A stretch of 64,000 nucleotides of DNA, from positions 248,001 to 312,000 of the forward strand of contig JAHDVF020001465.1 in NCBI GenBank assembly GCA_022606425.2, written 5' to 3'. Below the pieces are notes generated by a model. It made no database searches and was not told the DNA's origin. It saw nothing but the letters and a program-made list of their open reading frames with translations. The position numbers and the translations under genes are program-made. Positions 1 through 9,079 of the stretch are shown in pieces. Source of the DNA: Lepidostoma basale. Its lineage: Eukaryota > Arthropoda > Insecta > Trichoptera > Lepidostomatidae. Each line of letters begins with the position of its first letter. The first letter of the stretch is position 1.

Positions 1-120
1 CGATGTCTTTCTCCATTTTTCCATCTCTTGTAAACATGCTTCCCAGATAAATAAATATGGTAACTTGCTTGTATTTCTCACCGTTCACAATATTTTTCTT
101 AAAATCAATGATACCTTTGA
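1..120 (-). mobile_element. LINE-A fragment, RT thumb region
   Basis: Reverse-strand translation gives NIVNGEKYKQV and then YLGSMFTRDGKMEKDI, the segment between the polymerase and C-terminal parts of LINE-A. The same segment is seen more completely at 54,150-54,300. The left end is cut by the window edge. Bases 121-375 show nothing recognisable. Confidence 0.7.
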
Positions 121-375
121 TCTGGTTAGTGATTTCGTTTTTGTTTGTAATGTTATCGTGTTTCTGCCAGTTCCACGAGCGCATAATTAAGTGAAGACGT
201 CGTGCATAGAAGCGCCCATGTGACCGCCGCCGATTAAGTATTTAAACAGTGAAAAATGTTCTTTTGTGATATATCGGAGTCAACTGTCACCAGATTAATG
301 TTTCTGGCTGGATGCTCTTAAGAAAATTTACAGTCCAACCGCACCATAAAAATAATAAGCACATTTGAACTAACT

Positions 376-889
376 AACTAACTAACTAACCATCACGCCA
401 TTTCCCCGGAGGGGTGTGCAGAGAGGATGGATCGCCACACTGGCCTGTCCTGGCATACCTCTCGGGCTTTCTCTACATTCATACATCGTACCATGCACGC
501 ACGTCGATTGTTCCAACTTCGAATGTGGCCGCCTTTTAGTAATTGATTAATTTGGTCATGCCATGTTTTCCTCGGTCGTCCTCGGCTTTTTTTCCCACTC
601 ACGCTGCTTGTGTAAAACTTTTTAACCATTCTACTCTCATATGTCCAAGCCATCTCAGGGATCCTTTTTTAATTTTATTCGTGATGTAGTCATCTGCCTT
701 ACATTTCTTTCTTATTTCATCGTTCGATATTCTATCATACAACGTTTTCCCGCACATTCTTCTTAGTGATCTCATTTCTACGGCGTTTATCCTGCTTTCA
801 TACTTCTTTTTCCAGCTCCAAGCTTCACTTCCATACAACACATTTGAAAATTTGCAAATATGGAGTTCTTGTGCCAAACCTTATGTATG
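376..889 (-). mobile_element. LINE-A2, 3' end with (GTTA)n tail
   Basis: Non-LTR retrotransposon, reverse strand. The tail is the (AACT)n run at about 373-391. Two overlapping reading frames (393-653 and 599-877) together give the C-terminal part of ORF2: RINAVEMRSLRRMCGK, YDRISNDEIRKKCKADD, SLRWLGHM, then SRGRPRKTWHDQINQL and RSILSAHPSGEMA with the stop directly before the tail. The change of frame near 620-650 shows an inactivating indel. The copy is 5'-truncated and meets a LINE-E 3' end at 890. Confidence 0.85.
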
Positions 890-962
890 AAAATCAAATC
901 AAATCGGTTTATTTTCTCAAAATATATTACAAACGACAATTATACTTATAGTTTAAGGCATA
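890..962 (-). mobile_element. LINE-E, short 3' end
   Basis: The reverse strand reads the LINE-E 3'UTR (GCCTTAAACTATA, TTTTGAGAAAATAAAC) and its GATTTGATTT tail. The tail abuts the LINE-A2 copy to the left, at LINE-A codons for VPNLMY. Only about 70 bp remain. Bases 963-1200 are AT-rich with no recognised repeat. Confidence 0.7.
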
Positions 963-1202
963 GATGGGCAACCGCCGGCCCGCGGAGCTATTTTGTCAGG
1001 CCCTGATTCATCTCGGCGAAGTAATAGAGAAATAAAATTATAGTTTAAAATTTAAATAATAATGTGCCAGCAAATTTACAGATGGAATTCATTGAACTTT
1101 AGGGGGATTTGGCGCTAAAATCACAATTCGACAAAGTTTCTTTGACAAAGTTGCTTTTAAAGTTCTTGCTGGTTAAGTGCCTAATTACAACTAATTTAAA
1201 TA

Positions 1203-1622
1203 ACGGTGGATACGTGTAACATAAATTAAATAAGCACAAAAGTCCGAATCGTCCATGTCAACATGTGCTACATCGAAAAAAACATTATGTGCTAAATTAA
1301 AAAAAAACGGTGGATTCGTGGAACATAAATTAAATAGTCAATATGTGCACCATCTAAAAAGAACATTTTGTGTGAAATTATTTTAATTTTATATCATTGT
1401 ATTTATTTGTATATATTATTTGTTTTAGATTTATTTTGTGGGTGTTGGACGATCGAAGTGTGCGCGGGAGATGCCTATTGGTGGCGATGAGGTTCGCAAC
1501 CCATCACACCGCGTCTCCCGCGGGGCGAAAAGAGAAGGATGGAGTGCCGCATCAGTAAAAGTGTGACAGTCCATTCTTTCTGTCTACCCTTTCAGAGAGA
1601 CGGCGTGATGGTTAGTTAGTTT
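1203..1622 (+). mobile_element. SINE-A: non-autonomous element with LINE-A 3' end
   Basis: Recurrent short element of five copies in the window. Order: AT-rich leader with CGGTGGATACGTG (here twice, at 1203 and 1309), a run of AT, then TTTTAGATTTATTTTGTGGG, a GC-rich core with inverted GCGGGAGA...TCTCCCGC (about 1467-1521), and a 3' block matching the LINE-A 3' end (GACAGTCCATTCTTTCTG to GACGGCGTGATGGTTAGTTAG). The core also encodes a conserved peptide, LLVAMRFATHHTASPAG, in one frame. It is either a SINE parasitising LINE-A or an internally deleted LINE-A joining 5'UTR to 3' end. Confidence 0.75.
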
Positions 1623-1688
1623 AGTTAGTTGCTTTGACGGATTTTTATAAATTATATTTGGTGAAAGAAAAAAAAAAACATTTGTAAG

Positions 1689-1808
1689 TTCTGGCTAAGG
1701 GGCGAAAAATACCACCTCCTTCGATTGATGTTAATGGGTAAAGCGGAGGGCCGTCGGGGAGTTGGTAGGGCAGCTGTCTTGGCTGCGGAACATCAAAGAG
1801 TGGACAGT
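1689..1808 (+). mobile_element. LINE-C fragment
   Basis: Broken frames give GAKNTTSF, KRRAV and then LSWLRNIKEW, which align with the LINE-C C-terminus (RGEKYHLLQLILEGK...RRQMSWLRNVREWTG at 12,040-12,150). Degraded by substitutions and small indels. No tail is seen and the ends are undefined. About 1809-2005 holds no recognised feature. Confidence 0.6.
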
Positions 1809-2008
1809 AATAACAAGAGTTCAGAACCTGTTACAAGTGGCGCGGGCGCAGAAGAATGAGAAGTCTGAATTCAGTTTTATTTTTTAATTGATAGTTTGAA
1901 TAGAGTATCATTTTAGTGCGGTTTGACTGTATCTGCGAGATGAGAGAGATTTTTTTTTGTTCCTTCCTCCTGTTTTCTTTAATAGTCGCTTGTCTGTCTT
2001 TCCCGGCG

Positions 2009-2056
2009 GTTAAACGTTTCGGCAGCACGACAAGCTCATCTTCAGGAATGGGGACA
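2009..2056 (-). ncRNA. Hammerhead-ribozyme-like motif (weak)
   Basis: The reverse strand reads CCTGAAGATGAGC, then GCTGCCGAAACGTTT. CUGAAGA and GAAA cores and an ACGU self-complementary stem III are present. Stem II is short and I could not pair stem I, so this is a look-alike or a decayed copy. About 2057-2254 is featureless. Confidence 0.3.
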
Positions 2057-2254
2057 CTTTTGTGTAGGAATGCGTGTTACATTCGACTCTTCTAGAAATA
2101 CTTTCAAGCTGAGAATCAAAACAATTAATTTGCTAACACTATTTCGAAATATGTCTATTATTTCTTGAAAGATTTTTAAAAACTCCATATAAAGTATTCA
2201 AAAAGATAGAAATATTAGTTTTATATAAGTAATGTGTTATTACTAAATATTATA

Positions 2255-3390
2255 TGCTCTAACTAACTAACTAATCATTACGCCGTTTTCTCGAAGAGGT
2301 AGGCAGAAATAATAGACCGCCACAATATTCTTTCCTGACATAATTCTCTCATTAATATAAATGAAAACGTCTGTCTTCAAGGAGTTTTATTACATTTTAT
2401 ATGGAATGACATGTTTCGCCCATCTACGGAACTATCCAATGTCTTGCCTTCTAAGGCATTATCAAATTATAATTAACTACAAACATAAATGAAACCGTCT
2501 GTTTCCTCGGAGTTTTCGGACATATTTCGCCCTTTAAGGCATTATCAAATATCAAATGCATTAATAAACACTGTGCATTCCTGACATTATTCTCTCATTA
2601 ATATAAATGAAAACGTCTGTCTTCAAGGAGTTTTATTGAATTTTATATGGAATGACATGTTTCGCCCTTTTAAGGCATTATCCAATGTCTTGCCTTCTTA
2701 GGCATTATCAAATATCAAATTAATAATTAATATAAATGAAAACGTCTGTCTTCTAGGAATTTTATTAAATTTTATATGGAATGACATGTTTCGCCCTTCT
2801 AAGGCATTATCCAATGTCTTGCCTTCTAAGGCATTATCAAATTAATAATTAATATAAATGAAAACGTCTGTCTTCTAGGAATTTTATTGAATTTTATGAA
2901 TGACAAGTTTCGCCCTAGGCATTATCAAATGTCAAATGCCTTAGAAGGGCGAAACATGTAATTCCACATAAAATTTAATTAAACTCCTAGAAGACAGACG
3001 TTTTTATTTATATTAATTATTCAATATGGAGTTTTACATCATTGTTTAAGAAACAATAAATAATTCTCTCGCTTCCTCTACATTCATGCATTGTGTCACG
3101 ACTCCTCACATGACGGACATTTAATATTTGATTATGCTACATTTTATTTTGTCTTCCTCTATTTCTTGTTCCTGTTACATTGTTTACATGCTTTACCATT
3201 AATTCTTCATTCATTCTTTCTATATGTCCAAACCATCTTTGACCTTTTTATTATTTTGTTGATCATACTTTCATTCGAACTGCTTTCACATCTTATATTT
3301 TCATTTGATACTCTCTAACATTCCTCTTAGTGATCTCATTCCTAGACGTTTATCCTACTTTCATTCTGCCAGCTTTAAGATCCTCTTGAT
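2255..3390 (-). mobile_element. LINE-A copy split by a family I array
   Basis: The 3' part with tail is at 2255-2352; the rest continues at 3060-3390. Sequence either side of the array joins in LINE-A order. The bases TAATTCTCTC stand at both junctions (about 2341-2350 and 3061-3069), which looks like a target-site duplication. The coding content (NQI, RPRKTW, SLR region) is heavily mutated. The array is therefore younger than the LINE. Confidence 0.75.
2353..3059. repeat. Family I tandem array with inverted terminal copy
   Basis: Five head-to-tail units start at GAAAACGTCTG-like sites near 2363, 2491, 2609, 2738 and 2860, so the period is about 118-129 bp. A sixth copy is inverted at about 2938-3005. 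Each unit carries GACATGTTTCGCC followed by AAGGCATTATC. On the reverse strand this reads GATAATGCC, a loop, GGCGAAACATGTC: a hammerhead-like stem II, GAAA and ACAUGU stem III. The third unit also holds a copy of the LINE-A target (CCTGACATTATTCTCTC, about 2580), so expansion included flanking host LINE sequence. The end near 3010-3065 (TCAATATGGAGTTTTAC, GAAACAATAAATAATT) recurs inverted at about 12,812-12,865. Confidence 0.8.
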
Positions 3391-3399
3391 TGCATAGGG

Positions 3400-3765
3400 G
3401 TTGGAATTAGCTCTATTTTCAAGAAACAATAAATAGGTTAGTCACCTTGATAGATTTACGAATGTCCACGGAAATTTTGAATTCGAATTTCGAATTCCGA
3501 GGTGTTAATCGAATCATGGCTTTAAAGCTTCATCGGCTCTCTCACAAAGGGGTTTGGGTTTATGCGGTCATTATTTTGGTTACGCCACTGGCTTTATGTT
3601 ATGGAACACGAGACCTTATGAGAATAAAAACGGCTTTTGTCGGTGAATACCATACTCTGAGGGCATCGCCTTCATCTAACACTGCTAAAAACACACGCGT
3701 TACGGTGCCGTGTAGCAACTACACATTTTAAAGCGAGAGGTTTTAACTATCTTCTTTATCTTCTT
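3400..3765. other. No recognised feature
   Basis: A 94-codon frame at 3447-3731 has no motif, signal or family resemblance that I recognise. I do not call it a gene. No repeat shared with the rest of the window was seen. Confidence 0.4.
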
Positions 3766-4155
3766 CCTCAGTCTATTCCCGTCCACTCCTGGACAAAGGC
3801 CTCCTCCATTCGCTTCAATGTCATTCTGTCCTGTGCAGACTGCATCCAGGTAATTCCGACGTGTCTGTTCAGATCATCCTTCCACCGTAGTTGCGGTCGC
3901 CCTGCACTTCTCTTTGCCGTCCACGGTCTCCAAGTCAGCAGTCTTCTTAAACACTTTTTATCTGAGCTCCTGGCTACGTGACCTGCCCATTGCCATTTAA
4001 GAGTCGCCACCCGGTGGATGATGCCAGTGACCTTTGTTTTTTCTCTCACCGTATCGTTTCTGACTCTGTCTCTTAGGCTTATTCCTAACATGGCTCTTTC
4101 CATGGCTCTTTGGGTCGCTCGTAGTTTCTTGGCACTTTGTTTGGACAATTTGAAA
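3766..4155 (-). mobile_element. LINE-B (RTE clade), ORF2 C-terminus and 3' end
   Basis: Continuous reverse frame with AMERAMLGISLRDRVRND, KLKWQWAGHVAR-like TLKWQWAGHVARSS, SAGRPQLRWKDDLNRH, then EEAFVQEWTGID and stop. This is the C-terminal region of RTE-type endonuclease/reverse transcriptases known from moths and butterflies. The 3' end is the TCTTCTTC-like run near 3750-3770. 5'-truncated at about 4155, where LINE-G sequence begins in the opposite direction. Confidence 0.85.
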
Positions 4156-4157
4156 GG

Positions 4158-5095
4158 AGCAAGAAACAAGAAAGCTTTGTGGTTGGCTGCTTGAAAAATG
4201 CTGTTTGTAAAAACAAAAATATGCTAAAGGAGAGCAAAATACGAATCTACAAGAAAAACTAGGTAATGACATATGGAATAGAAACGAGAGACACCATCGG
4301 AACAAAAAGTCTTCTAAGAACCACAGAAATGAAGACTCTCCGATCCGTTGCGGGAACGACACTCCGAGACAGAATAAGAAATTCTGAAATAAGAAAGATC
4401 TGCAATGTGGAAGATGTCGTGCGATGGGGAAGACTGAGAAGACGCTATTGGAGAGATTATATGGAAAGAGCATATTCTGAAAAAATGATAAATATCTCTT
4501 CTCCGGTCTCAATCTAAAGATTGGTCTGCAGCAAGGCGACGCATCTCCTCTTCCACTCCGCTCGGTCCTCGGCAACTCTCTTTAACTCCGCATAAGAGGT
4601 GCAGCCCATATCTCGGCAAATCTGGTCTAGGTACTCCAGGCGAGGTCGTCACCTGCCAATCGATCGCTCGACCATTCCCTCCAACACATCATGCAGGAAA
4701 CATTCGTGTCGCAACACATGACCAATCCATCTCGCGTGCCTCTCCGCTAAAGTGTTCAACATGTGCCTATTCTCTTCAACTCTGCTGAGAACCTCCTTAT
4801 TTGTAACGTGGTCCCTCCATGAAACATGGGCAATTCGTCGGTAGGTCCACATTTCAAATGGTTTCAGCCTTTTGCGTTCTCTTTCGCCCAGGCATCAAGT
4901 CTCGCAGCCGTATAGTAAAACACTCCACACCAATGTTTTTTTGTTTTATAATATAGTCGTAAATAAAGTACCAACAGTAAATCGACCTCCAGGAAGACCA
5001 CCCAATAGATGGCGAGACAGTTGGACATCTACATCCCAGGAACAGGCTCCGAGAAATAATAGGACGCAGTCCTAAATAAATCAGAAGAAGAAATA
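4158..5095 (+). mobile_element. LINE-G copy split by LINE-D
   Basis: Left part 4158-4496: frames with GCLKNAV, VMTYGIETRDT, EMKTLRSVAGTTLRDRIRN, KICNVEDVVRWGRLRRRYW, MERAYSEKM. Right part 4966-5095: PTVNRPPGRPPNRWRDSW, TSTSQEQAPRNNRTQS and a GAAGAAGAA tail. The two halves are contiguous in the LINE-G protein, so the intervening reverse-strand LINE-D is a later insertion. Several frameshifts; not functional. Confidence 0.8.
4497..4965 (-). mobile_element. LINE-D inserted in LINE-G
   Basis: Reverse-strand frame with WRDHVTNKEVLSRVEENRH, LAERHARWIGHVLRHECF, LHDVLEGMVERSIGR. This matches the better copy at 53,205-53,870. It is 5'-truncated and interrupted by a frameshift near 4,650. The remaining 3' part (about 4500-4650) is out of frame but still aligns. 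Confidence 0.75.
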
Positions 5096-5508
5096 TTCAA
5101 AATTTCCAAAGATAATAAATTCCAAGGCATCAGGCCATTTGCTTTGAACAAGGAAGTAAGAACAATGTTAATTAATAACCTTCGACTTACACAGCAATAA
5201 AGATCACATTCGCCCGCATTCAATGGCCGTGCGATTTGACATGCTTCCATGCAATTTTCATGCCAGCCAAATGAAATGAGTTGGACGGTTGTAAGCGAAA
5301 ATCACTCTTAAGTGTATCGTATATTGAACGTAACCAAAGTAAAGTGTGGACGCCATCTTGTTTTAGTGAATTTGTATTTAATAAATAATTATGTATTTAA
5401 TAAATAAAAAAATAATAATATAGCCCTTTGAATGCATCGTTATTGAAATCCCTTTTTTTGTCTCTAAAAGTTCAATTGAACAATGTCTATCCATTGTCAA
5501 TGTATATC
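5096..5508. other. No recognised feature
   Basis: AT-rich spacer with short open frames lacking family resemblance. No repeat shared with other parts of the window was noticed. Confidence 0.4.
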
Positions 5509-5786
5509 AATCCTCAGCCTATTCCCGTCCACTCCTGGACAAAGGCCTCCTCAAAGGTCACTCTGTCTTGTGCAAACTGCTTCCAGGTTATTCCGATGTG
5601 TCTGTTCAGATCATCCTTCCACCGTAGTTGCGGTTGCCCTGCACTTTTCTTTGCCGTCCACGGTTTTCAAGTCAGCAGTCTCCTTGTCCATTTTTCATAT
5701 GAGCTTCTGGCTAAGTGACCTGCCCATTGCCATTTTAGAGTCGCCACCCGGTGGATGATGTCAGTGACTTTTGTTTTTTCTTTCAA
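5509..5786 (-). mobile_element. LINE-B 3' fragment
   Basis: The reverse strand encodes HPPGGDSK-WQWAGH to WKDDLNRHIGI and the 3' end TCCAGGAGTGGACGGG, the same segment as 3766-4030. Mutated, with shifted frames. It ends abruptly at AGTTCGGGG near 5786. Bases 5787-6000 are GC-richer, apparently unique DNA (for example GCGCGGCCAATCGGCCCC). Confidence 0.8.
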
Positions 5787-6000
5787 GTTCGGGGTTGTTT
5801 CGTTGTCGCGTTACACCTCCGAATGCCATGCAGCAAATTTCCGTTTACGAGGAAAGGTGAGGAAACAATTGCCAGTCGGTAGCGCGGCCAATCGGCCCCG
5901 CTCGACTCGAGCACGGACTTTGCCGAAGTTTTCTGATCATCATTATTTCGGAAGGATTGGAACGGATCGGGAACCAAACCTGGTAAATAAAAATAATATT

Positions 6001-6790
6001 TAAATAAAACAATGTTTTTAAATAACTCTTTCCATATTGGCTTTAGATCGACAGCGACCGGTTTCGCAAAGCTCGCTGGCATCGACAGACTGGTTACCCT
6101 GTTATTAACTTATTCTTATATATGCATATACTGCCAAGCTACGACTGACCCAAAGAGCCATGTTAAGAATAAGCCTAAGAGACAGAATCAGAAACGATAC
6201 GGTGAGAGAAGTGCAGGGCGACCGCAACTACGGTGGAAGGATGATTTGAATAGACACGTCGGAATAACCTGGATGCAGTCTGCATAAGACAGAGTGACAT
6301 GGAAGCGAATGTAGGAGGCCTTTGTCCAGGAGTGGACGGGAATAGGCTGAGGAAGAAGAAGAATAAGATATATACATATACATCAGGGGTGGTAAACAAA
6401 ATCTTTTACAAAAAATTGTTTTTACAATAATAATTAAACAAAATAATGTTTTTTAAGATTAAATTTCACTTTTGTCTTTATATCGAGAGCGACCAGTTTC
6501 GTTAGGCTCACTGGCATCGACAGATTGGGGATCCTGTTATTAACTTATTCCTTTATATACATACAATTCAGGGGTGGCATACAATACCCTTTATTAAAAT
6601 ATTTATTTGAAAAAAAAAAATTAAAAAAAATTACTTTTTTTTCAAGAACTACTTCCATCTTGGCTTTATTTCGATAGCGACCGGTTTCGCCAGTCTTTCT
6701 GGGATCAAAAGACTGGTAACACTATTATTTACTTACTCTTTTATATACATACAGATCACGTGGTAAACAAGATTCTATAAAAAAATAATG
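6001..6790 (-). repeat. Family H tandem array with hammerhead-like motifs
   Basis: Three units carry GCGACCGGTTTCGC-like sites at 6054, 6489 (GCGACCAGTTTCG) and 6677. Units 2 and 3 are 188 bp apart. Units 1 and 2 are 435 bp apart, about 210 bp once the LINE-B insertion is removed. On the reverse strand unit 1 reads CCAGU, CUGUCGA, U, GCCAGCG...stem II, GCGAAACCGGUC, GCUGUC. Stem I (CAGU with GCUG) pairs, stem III is the self-complementary ACCGGU, and cleavage would follow GGUC. Unit 3 has a damaged 5' core. The rest of each unit is AT-rich (TTAACTTATTCCTTTATATACATAC, GGGGTGGTAAACAA). No ORF. Retrozyme-like in form. Confidence 0.7.
6133..6358 (+). mobile_element. LINE-B insertion inside family H array
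   Basis: Forward LINE-B 3' end from AMLRISLRDRIRNDT to QEWTGIG and a GAAGAAGAA tail. It lies between array units, with ATATAC-type sequence on both sides. About 150 bp are missing relative to other copies, between two AGAGAAGTG-like sites (near 6205). This suggests a deletion between short repeats. Confidence 0.75.
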
Positions 6791-6837
6791 TTTTTATAAT
6801 TTTATAAAATTAAATGATTTTCTACTTCTTCGATGCT

Positions 6838-7077
6838 CTACAGTCCATATCGAGCCTTGGCCTCCATAAGTCCTCGCTTCCTACGTCTTCAGTCTTCTTC
6901 TGTTGCGACACTCCAATGTGAGTGAAGGTAGTCCCCAAAAGCACAATAACTGGACACCCGGGCTGAAGGAGAAGGGTGAGAAGACCAAGGCTGAGGTGGG
7001 AGGACGACTGCTGAAGACAGAGACTGCTGGAGGTGAAAGTTGACGGAGGCCATGGCTCGATATGGGTTGTAGCGCCA
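6838..7077. repeat. Imperfect inverted repeat, unidentified element
   Basis: CTACAGTCCATATCGAGCC at 6839 and, inverted, GGCTCGATATGGGTTGTAG near 7058 face each other across about 180 bp. CTTGGCCTCC and GGAGGCCATGG continue the match inward. The reverse strand has a short open frame (MALQPISSHGLRQLSPPAV) without recognised domains. Could be a MITE or two opposed LINE 3' ends. Confidence 0.45.
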
Positions 7078-7130
7078 TCGGAAAATATTAGAATGATAAA
7101 AGATATTAGGGATTTATTTTACAATCTTAA

Positions 7131-7800
7131 ATAACTAACTAACTAACTAACTAACCATCACGCCGTCTCCCCGAAGGGGTAGGCAGAAAGAATGGACTGC
7201 CACACCTTTCTTTCCTGACATATTTCTCTCGATTCCTCAACATTCATACATCGTGTCATGCACGCGCGTCGATTTTTCTGACTCCTCACATGGCCGACAT
7301 TCAATATTTGATTTATTTGATCGTGCCACGTTTCCCTCGGTCTTCCTCTATTTCTGGTTCCATTTACATCATTGACATATAATTTTTACCATTCTTTCTT
7401 CATTCATTCTTTCCATATGTCCAAACCATCTTAATGATCCTTTCATTATTTTGTTCATGATACCATCATTCGCACCGCATTCACTTCTTATATTTTCATT
7501 CGACACTCTATCATACACAGAATATCCACACATTCGTCTAAGGGATCTCATTTCTACTGCATTTATTCTACTTTCATCCTTCCTTTGCCAGTTCCATGCT
7601 TCGCTTCCATACATAAGGGTCGGTAGAAGAACACCATTGTGCACTGCCATTCTAGCTTTTTTGGATAGGTTTTTGTTTGCGATGACAACTTTAAGTGCAC
7701 CATTCACTTTGCTGCCTGCCCCAACCCTTCTTTCAATATCCCTTTCCACTCTCCCATCTCTTGTAAACATACTACCTAAATACACAAACTCAACTACTTG
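7131..7800 (-). mobile_element. LINE-A1, 3' third with (GTTA)n tail
   Basis: Tail AACTAACTAACTAAC at 7131-7153. A long reverse frame (7369-7800) gives VEFVYLGSMFTRDGRVERD, GAGSKVNGALKVVIANKN, MAVHNGVLLPTLMYGSEAW, MCGYSVYDRVSNENIRSEC, IMNKIMKGSLRWFGHMERM. A frameshift near 7370 separates it from the last 70 residues. Truncated at about 7800 within the thumb region. One of the best preserved LINE-A1 pieces. Confidence 0.88.
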
Positions 7801-7869
7801 CTGAAAAAGGAATCTGGTCGTGTCCAGGTTCGAACCCAAGTCCCCTGAATCAGGAGAGAAGCGTTCTAT

Positions 7870-8130
7870 CCCCTAGATCACCACTGATTCAAGAAGAAGA
7901 AGTAGACAGTGAAGGAAGGACTGGTACGGTCATGTCAAACGAATGGACACCACCAGACTTCCCTTTATCGAGCTACATAATCAGCTTCACGGGACTCGTC
8001 TTACAGAATACCACCTTAAAGATGGAATGGCAGATCCACCTCGCAGGAGGAGCAACCCCCTGGAGAACAGACCACGTAAGTCTACAGCAAGAAGTAAACG
8101 ACACAGCAGAAAAAATCTGGAAAATATCAC
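7870..8130 (+). mobile_element. LINE-G fragment
   Basis: GGACACCACCAGACTTCCC, then CCACCTCGCAGGAGGAGCAA and GAGAACAGACCACGT recur in the LINE-G copies at 15,820, 30,110, 32,780 and 62,388. Frames are broken. Bases 8131-8540 show nothing recognised. Confidence 0.6.
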
Positions 8131-8539
8131 GTGATGCATTTAAACAGTTCATTAATATCTTATATAATGTATAATACATTACCATAATTTCTTCAAATTA
8201 CATGCGTTACAATGCAAATATCAGTGGCAACAAACGGTGATCCAGTGAACTATGTTAAGTAATGTCTCGAATGAAGTGAATGCAGTTTTATTATGCGATT
8301 ACAGTTAGGTTAGCTTAGGTTAACGCAGGCGGGACAATGCATTCTTGACCTCGACAAACTGCTGTTTTATTATGCATACAACTTATATCCAAATGAATCA
8401 TGGAGCTTGTAATAAAGAGAAAAAAATGTGGAAAATTGTCGAATTATAAGTAGAAGAAGTTATTATAAAATATCGTTTCATTCTGTTCTTATTTTAAATG
8501 AACTTCTAAAGCATTTAACGCATTGAAAGAGTCCAAAAA

Positions 8540-9010
8540 ACTTTCATTAAACACATCAATTTCAAAATGCGCAGGTAGGGATTTTGAATTAAAATATCAG
8601 ATTAAGCCATTTTCAACATTGCCCACATTTTGGAATTTTTATCTTTCAAGGAGTGCCCCTCAAACTGAAATAGATGATAGTCAGACTGAATAAGGGCTGG
8701 TGAATATGGATGGTAAGGTATAACCTCCCACTTTAGGTCATGTACTGAGTGAGGGGGGGTGTATTGTCTTGATGCAGAATTATTCCACTTGGGTTTAGGC
8801 GTTTTTCTTTAAGCTTCAGGTCGATTTCTCCAATTACCGACAATAAACTTCTGACGTTATTGTTTACCTACGCACAAACTAACATTTTTTAGAGTTTAAT
8901 TTGGTTTTGCTGTCGGAATGGGTGTTCGATTTTGTGAAAGCAATTGTTTTTTTCGCCTGACATTATCATAAGTTATCCACTTTTCGTCCCCTGTTACAAG
9001 TTGTGCCAAA
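8540..9010 (-). pseudogene. Fossil mariner transposase
   Basis: Reverse-strand frames give LVTGDEKWITYDNVRRKK (first catalytic Asp of the DDD triad, near 8975). With stops and shifts follow ILHQDNTPPLTQY (second Asp, near 8790) and HPYSP (start of the third motif, near 8710). The first-to-second spacing is shorter than in intact mariners, so part is deleted. No terminal repeats found. It is older than mariner 1 just to the right, which has far fewer lesions. Confidence 0.65.
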
Positions 9011-9079
9011 AATGGTGGGTTATTTATGAAAACATTAGATTAACTATTTGTAATGTTATGCATTTATCTGATTCATATA

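Noticed and set aside
2353..3059. CRISPR array
   Set aside because: Regular repeats, but units are about 120 bp without distinct spacers, in eukaryotic TE-rich DNA.
7131..7153. GTTA/AACT repeats as telomere-like DNA
   Set aside because: Insect telomeres are usually TTAGG; these short runs always follow the LINE-A or SINE-A 3' end and are retrotransposon tails.
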